Shown: positions 60,173 to 64,000 of the stretch, piece after piece | Numbering within the stretch: position 1 is the first letter of the stretch | Layout: the number at the start of each line of letters is the position of its first letter | Assembly (NCBI RefSeq): GCF_009746125.1 | Contig: NZ_CP041352.1 | Location: 4,262,436 to 4,326,435, forward strand | Source: Casimicrobium huifangae | GTDB lineage: Bacteria; Pseudomonadota; Gammaproteobacteria; Burkholderiales; Casimicrobiaceae | Reading direction: 5' to 3' | DNA: 64,000 bases | Notes under the pieces: model-generated | Databases searched by the model: none | What the model was told of the DNA's origin: nothing | Seen by the model: the letters and a program-made list of their open reading frames with translations, nothing else | Translations under genes and position numbers: made by a program

Positions 60173-60241
60173 TGTAGGAGCGGCTCCGCCGCGACCCTGT
60201 CTGGATGACCGCTGCGCTGTCGCGGCAGAGCCGTTCCTACA
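60173..60241. repeat. REP/BIME-like palindrome between xdhA and xdhB
   Basis: TGTAGGAGCGGCTCCGCCGC and GCGGCAGAGCCGTTCCTACA are near-complete inverted repeats about 25 nt apart, the typical extragenic palindrome of pseudomonads and betaproteobacteria. As an mRNA hairpin it could tune relative XdhA and XdhB levels. Confidence 0.8.
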
Positions 60242-60256
60242 GTTGTTTGCCCGACA

Positions 60257-61801
60257 TCAACACACCCGCACCTCTGTCCTCTTGTCGCTTGCTTCGAGCC
60301 AGAAGCGCAGCAGCAGATTCTGTGCGATCTGCATACGGTACGCCGCCGTCGCCCGCATGTCAGACATCGGCGTAAAGTCGTGCGTCATCGCCTGCATGGC
60401 CGCACGCACGGTCGCTTCGTTCCACGGCTGGTCAATGAGCGCACGCTCGGTAGCGGCGGCGCGCTTCGGAATACCTGCGACACCACCGTAGCCGATGCGG
60501 GCGCTCGTCACGACGCCGCCGTCGATCATGATGGCATACGCCGCGAACACGGCGGAGATGTCCTGCTCGTTGCGCTTTGAGTTCTTGTAGGCAGCGACCA
60601 CAAACTCGCCAGTCGCGGGTGACGGTCGTGGCGGCAACAGGATCGCTTCAATCCACTCGCCCGGTCGCCGTGACTGCTTCTTGTAGTCAACGTAAAGGTC
60701 TTCCAGCGCAATGGTTCGCGTTTCCTCGCCGCGTCGCAGCACCACGCGCGCACCCAGCGCCATCAGCGCGGGCATTGAATCGCCAATCGGCGAGCCGTTG
60801 GCGACGTTGCCGCCGAGCGTGCCGCTGGACCGGATCGGGCGCGATGCGAAACGCGTCCACACCTGCGCCAGCTCCGGGTAGACGCGGTTCATGGCGCGGA
60901 ATGCTGCCTCCAGCGGCGCCGCTGCGCAAATACGCAGGCCGTCCGCCGTCTCGTCGATGACTTTCAGCGCAGCAACTTCGCCGGTGTAGATGATCGTCGC
61001 GCTGGTCTGTAGCGCCTTGGTGATCCACAAGCCAATATCGGTGCCGCCACCGAGAAGCCACGCGTCGGGATGCGCCAGTACCACCTCGGCCAGTTCGGGC
61101 ACGCTGCGCGGCGCCAGGAAGTTGCCGCGGGAAGATGTCAGGACAAGCGCTTCGCTGCGCTGCAACGCGACCAGTCGCGCTGCAAGCTCGGCCTCGCCGG
61201 GCATCGGCTCGCCGCCCCCCGCCGGTGTCGCCGGCGCGAATCGCCAACGCTCCGTTTCGCTACCGGCGCTTTGAGTAGCGAGTTCCGCCTGCTGGTACAT
61301 CACCTGCGCGGCGTCGAGAATCGGCCGGTAGCCGGTGCAGCGGCAGAGATTCCCGGAAATGGCCTCGCAGACGGCCGCGCGCGTGGGCGACGCCTCCGTC
61401 TTGAACACCGCGAACAGTGACATCACGAAACCCGGCGTGCAGAAGCCGCACTGCGAGCCATGACAGTCCACCATCGCCTGCTGCACCGGATGCAGCGCAC
61501 CGCTGGCGGCCTTGAGGCCTTCCACGGTGAATACCGCCTTGCCGTCGAGCGTGGGCAGCAGGCGGATGCAGGCGTTGATCGGCGCCAGTTGCACACGGTC
61601 GCGACCGGCAGCGTCCTTCGCCAGCTCGCCGACCACGACGGTGCATGCACCGCAATCGCCCTCGGCGCAGCCCTCTTTGGTGCCAGTGCGGTGCATGTCC
61701 TCGCGCAGCCAGTCGAGCAGCGTGCGATGCGGGTCGACACCGGTCAACTCAACCAATGATCCGTTCAGCAGAAAGCGCAGATAGTTGCCCGATGACGCCA
61801 T
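60257..61801 (-). CDS. xdhA: Xanthine dehydrogenase, FAD/2Fe-2S subunit
   Basis: From the ATG at 61801 this is 514 aa. It has two [2Fe-2S] domains: plant-type Cys45/50/53/77 (GCAEGDCGAC) and helical Cys117/120/152/154 (CGFC, CRC). The FAD domain follows from about residue 205 (WLLGGGTDIGLW, SGTLGGNVANGSPIGD). It passes electrons from the molybdenum centre to NAD+. A longer start at 61831 would place codons over the operator palindrome and is rejected. xdhA is the first gene of the purine operon. Confidence 0.95.
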   Translation of the reverse strand: MASSGNYLRFLLNGSLVELTGVDPHRTLLDWLREDMHRTGTKEGCAEGDCGACTVVVGELAKDAAGRDRVQLAPINACIRLLPTLDGKAVFTVEGLKAASGALHPVQQAMVDCHGSQCGFCTPGFVMSLFAVFKTEASPTRAAVCEAISGNLCRCTGYRPILDAAQVMYQQAELATQSAGSETERWRFAPATPAGGGEPMPGEAELAARLVALQRSEALVLTSSRGNFLAPRSVPELAEVVLAHPDAWLLGGGTDIGLWITKALQTSATIIYTGEVAALKVIDETADGLRICAAAPLEAAFRAMNRVYPELAQVWTRFASRPIRSSGTLGGNVANGSPIGDSMPALMALGARVVLRRGEETRTIALEDLYVDYKKQSRRPGEWIEAILLPPRPSPATGEFVVAAYKNSKRNEQDISAVFAAYAIMIDGGVVTSARIGYGGVAGIPKRAAATERALIDQPWNEATVRAAMQAMTHDFTPMSDMRATAAYRMQIAQNLLLRFWLEASDKRTEVRVC

Positions 61802-61810
61802 GAAAACACA

Positions 61811-61831
61811 GTGCATGCAAATTTCATGCAC
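61811..61831. promoter_or_regulatory. LysR-type operator palindrome
   Basis: GTGCATG-N7-CATGCAC is a perfect inverted repeat in the 123-bp gap between xdhA (minus) and a divergent LysR gene (plus). It contains the T-N11-A spacing typical of LysR sites. It sits 9 nt upstream of the xdhA ATG, so it may act as a repression or autoregulation site. Confidence 0.6.
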
Positions 61832-61924
61832 TATAGCCGCACGTTATCGCCCGGCTGATAAGCTTCGCCTTATTTCAGGCATCAGCGTCGGGACAGGCGC
61901 ACGCCGGGGCGCGACGGGGACGAC

Positions 61925-62833
61925 ATGGCCGAGCCGCTGGACACCCATCTGTTGCGGGTGCTGTATCTGGTGCTGCAGGAGCGCAGTGTTTCGCGCGCCG
62001 CCGACCGACTCGGCATCACACAGCCCGCCGTCAGCAGCGCCTTGAAACGGCTGCGCGAAATCACCGGCGACGAACTGCTGGTGCGCACCCGCAACGGCAT
62101 GACGCCCACCGAACGCGCGGAAGGCCTGCTTGGCCCCACCCGTGCCGCGCTCGACGCCATCGACAGCATCCTCGTGCAGGCCGAGCCCTTCGAGCCGGCG
62201 AAGTCAAAGCGGGTCTTTGGCGTTGGTGCGCCTGACTACTTCGACGCCTTTTTCCTCTCCAACCTGATCGAACGCTTCCGTCGCGCGGTTCCCAATGGCC
62301 GTCTGAACGTGCGGCCACTGTCGCTGGATGTGGATTTCGAGCGGCTGCTGGAAGAAGGTGAGCTGGACGTGGTGATCGGCAACTGGCCGCGCCCGCCGGA
62401 ATATCTGCGCACTACGCCGCTGTTCGACGATGAAGTGGTCTGCATGGTCTCGGAGCGGCATCCGCTGGCAAAGAAAGAGGCCATCAGCGCCGACGACTAT
62501 CTGGGTGCGCAACACCTGGCGCCGGTGCGCTATGCTGGTGGCGTGCGCGGTGCCATTGACGACCACCTGCACAAGCTTGGCGTGAAGCGCGACATCCGCG
62601 TCTCGCTGCCGTACTTTCACGTGGCGCCCTACGTGCTGATTACGACCGATCTGATCTTCACCACCGGTCGCCGCTTCGCCGCACACTACGCCAAATTCCT
62701 GCCGATCCGCATCCTGCCGGCGCCGTTGGACTTCCCGCCGCTGCGTTTCTATCAGCTCTGGCATGAGCGCACCCACACGGCGCCCGCCGCACGCTGGCTG
62801 CGCGAACAGGTGGCTTCCGTGGCGACAGCCTGA
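61925..62833 (+). CDS. LysR family transcriptional regulator
   Basis: This 302-aa protein has the LysR winged helix-turn-helix at the N-terminus (LLRVLYLVLQERSVSRAADR, LGITQPAVSSALKRLRE) and a periplasmic-binding-like effector domain (residues about 95-300). It is transcribed divergently from xdhA, the standard place for the activator of a catabolic operon, so it probably senses a purine or urate-like molecule. It could instead regulate the downstream amino-acid ABC genes. Confidence 0.93.
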   Translation: MAEPLDTHLLRVLYLVLQERSVSRAADRLGITQPAVSSALKRLREITGDELLVRTRNGMTPTERAEGLLGPTRAALDAIDSILVQAEPFEPAKSKRVFGVGAPDYFDAFFLSNLIERFRRAVPNGRLNVRPLSLDVDFERLLEEGELDVVIGNWPRPPEYLRTTPLFDDEVVCMVSERHPLAKKEAISADDYLGAQHLAPVRYAGGVRGAIDDHLHKLGVKRDIRVSLPYFHVAPYVLITTDLIFTTGRRFAAHYAKFLPIRILPAPLDFPPLRFYQLWHERTHTAPAARWLREQVASVATA

Positions 62834-62953
62834 ACGCGACGTATCCTGCCGCTCGTTCAGACGGCAAGGGGAATGGGCTTTCCGGCACACCAATTGCTCA
62901 CCCATCACCGACCGCGCTTTGATTGGCGCCCAATCTTGCAAAGAAAGTTCATC

Positions 62954-63745
62954 ATGAAGAGTTTTGCCCGCTGTCTGACCGTCGCGCTTGCCACCGTCGT
63001 CGCTGCTGGCGCGCCGGTAGCCCACGCCCAAACGGCCCTTGACGACATCCTCAAGGCAAAGGAAATCAAGATCGCCATCCCGACCGACTTTCCGCCCTAC
63101 GGCTTTGTTGGTACCGACCTCAAACCACAGGGGCTCGACATCGACATGGCGAATTACATTGGCGGCAAGCTCGGCGTGAAAGTTGAACTGGTCGTCGTCA
63201 CCAGCGCCAACCGCATCCCGTACCTGCAAACCAAAAAGGCCGATCTGGTGATCTCCACGCTCGGCAAGAACCCCGAGCGCGAGAAGGTGATTGACTTCAC
63301 CGCCGCGTATTCGCCGTTCTTCCAGGCCGTGTTTGGCCCGAAAAACGTGACCGTCAAGGGCGCGGCTGACCTTGCTGGCAAAAGCATCGGCGTCACCCGC
63401 GGCGCCATCGAGGACATGGAGCTGACCAAGATCGCCCCCAGCGGCGCCGACATCAAGCGCTTCGAGGACAACAACGCCACCGTCAGCGCCTTCGTCTCCG
63501 GCCAGACCGTGCTGATGGCGACCGGTGCCTCGGTCGCGGGCAACATGATGGCGCGTAACCCGAACCTCTCTGCCGAATACAAATTCGTACTGAAAGATTC
63601 GCCGAACTTCATCGGCGTCGCCAAGGGAGAAGACAAACTGCGCCTCAAGGTGAACGAGATCATCGCAGCCGCAAAAGCATCCGGCGACATCGACAAGATG
63701 GCGCAGAAATGGCTCGGGCGCCCGGCGGGGGAGTTGCCGAATTAG
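62954..63745 (+). CDS. Polar amino-acid ABC transporter substrate-binding protein
   Basis: From the ATG at 62954 this is 263 aa: a signal peptide (CLTVALATVVAAGAPVAHAQ) and one SBP_bac_3 domain (IAIPTDFPPYGFVGTDLKPQ, GLDIDMANYIGGKLGVKVEL, ADLVISTLGKNPEREKVIDF). It captures a polar amino acid or related compound in the periplasm; the ligand is unknown. The frame from 62873 adds residues before the signal peptide and is not supported. The partner permease begins at 63949. Confidence 0.92.
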   Translation: MKSFARCLTVALATVVAAGAPVAHAQTALDDILKAKEIKIAIPTDFPPYGFVGTDLKPQGLDIDMANYIGGKLGVKVELVVVTSANRIPYLQTKKADLVISTLGKNPEREKVIDFTAAYSPFFQAVFGPKNVTVKGAADLAGKSIGVTRGAIEDMELTKIAPSGADIKRFEDNNATVSAFVSGQTVLMATGASVAGNMMARNPNLSAEYKFVLKDSPNFIGVAKGEDKLRLKVNEIIAAAKASGDIDKMAQKWLGRPAGELPN

Positions 63746-63761
63746 TCGCGCTTTGCGCGAC

Positions 63762-63925
63762 AGGACGAAAGACCAATGACGAATGACGAAACAGTGAGTG
63801 CCTACTTCGCGCCCTGTCGAAGGCTTTTTGCTTTGCTTCGCATGTCGACTACGCGATTGCTATACGTCACTCGTCCTTCGTCTTTCGTCCTTGTTTCACC
63901 GTCCTTCGTCATTCGTCTCTCGTCA
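63762..63925. repeat. Heptamer arrays in opposite orientation (GACGA-rich)
   Basis: At 63762-63791 units of about 7 bp (AGGACGA, AAGACCA, ATGACGA, ATGACGA) run on the plus strand. At 63864-63925 at least eight related units (ATGACGA, GAGACGA, AGGACGA, AAGACGA) run on the minus strand. The arrays could fold on each other. No gene lies between 63746 and 63948. Confidence 0.6.
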
Positions 63926-63948
63926 TCCGCGCCAAAGGCGCGGCACCC

Positions 63949-64000
63949 ATGAAAATCGAACTCGACTTCCTCGCTGTCCTCGCGCAGTGGCCGCTGCTGG
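63949..64000 (+). CDS. Amino-acid ABC transporter permease, N-terminal fragment
   Basis: The ATG at 63949 opens a frame reading MKIELDFLAVLAQWPLL to the window edge, the usual start of His/Glu-type amino-acid ABC permeases. It follows the binding-protein gene by 203 nt on the same strand. It is truncated by the window end. Confidence 0.7.
   Translation, partial: MKIELDFLAVLAQWPLL

Overview
The window looks like a chromosomal piece of a G+C-rich betaproteobacterium, probably Burkholderiales or a close relative. This rests on the 16S 3' end (AGGAGGTGATCC complement), the conserved block accD-folC-SPOR-cvpA-purF-metZ, an intracellular PHB depolymerase, a DUF3683-type FAD/Fe-S giant, IPTL-CTERM surface proteins and overall codon use. 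No phage, CRISPR array or transposase is visible.

Layout. 1-3090 (minus): the 5' end of 23S, tRNA-Ile, tRNA-Ala, a complete 16S, its leader with boxA, and an initiator tRNA-fMet. 3338-11642 (minus): phaZ, metZ, a small secreted protein, purF, cvpA, a SPOR protein, folC and accD. 11643-13121: two inverted copies of a structured repeat around a zinc-ribbon gene. 13122-21613: an Orn/Lys/Arg decarboxylase (minus), then a giant FAD/4Fe-4S oxidoreductase, glutaminase and a Tat-exported dienelactone hydrolase (plus). 21815-33237 (minus): a cluster of mostly secreted proteins (LprI-like, Ig-like IPTL-CTERM, DUF4189), a DUF3667 membrane protein and an M48-like/TPM fusion, next to a 1049-aa STAND ATPase regulator with a SARP/OmpR-type tail. 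33404-35803 (minus): AlaX and a 551-aa orphan. 36011-42744 (plus): FKBP, pepN, a cNMP/CBS/DUF294 protein, an exonuclease and hemB. 42757-47797: a NarL-type regulator divergent from two tandem TPR-histidine kinases. 47802-50057 (minus): an IPTL-CTERM protein, a fatty-acid-hydroxylase-like enzyme and small proteins. 50774-61801 (minus): a purine unit, xdhABC plus a BMP-type ABC importer, facing a divergent LysR gene with a palindromic operator between them. 62954-64000 (plus): a polar amino-acid ABC system running off the edge.

The most unusual content is non-coding. (1) Four copies of a ~300-bp repeat (11810-12106, 12708-13006, 54138-54403, 54851-55150) share a multi-helix fold. The helices differ in sequence between copies but remain paired, which is compensatory change typical of a selected RNA or ssDNA structure. 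The copies form two inverted pairs, each around one short low-G+C gene, and one pair splits the purine transporter operon. (2) Five copies of a ~60-bp element (CAGCTTTTCGCTGAAA ... AAAAGTCGAC) all sit at the 3' end of a gene and in the same orientation relative to it. (3) Two sites carry CCTACG direct repeats with an exact 11-bp period, the geometry SARP-type regulators bind, next to the STAND/SARP-like regulator and upstream of the secreted-protein genes. I could run no searches. Family names come from motif recognition, and statements on base composition are by eye.
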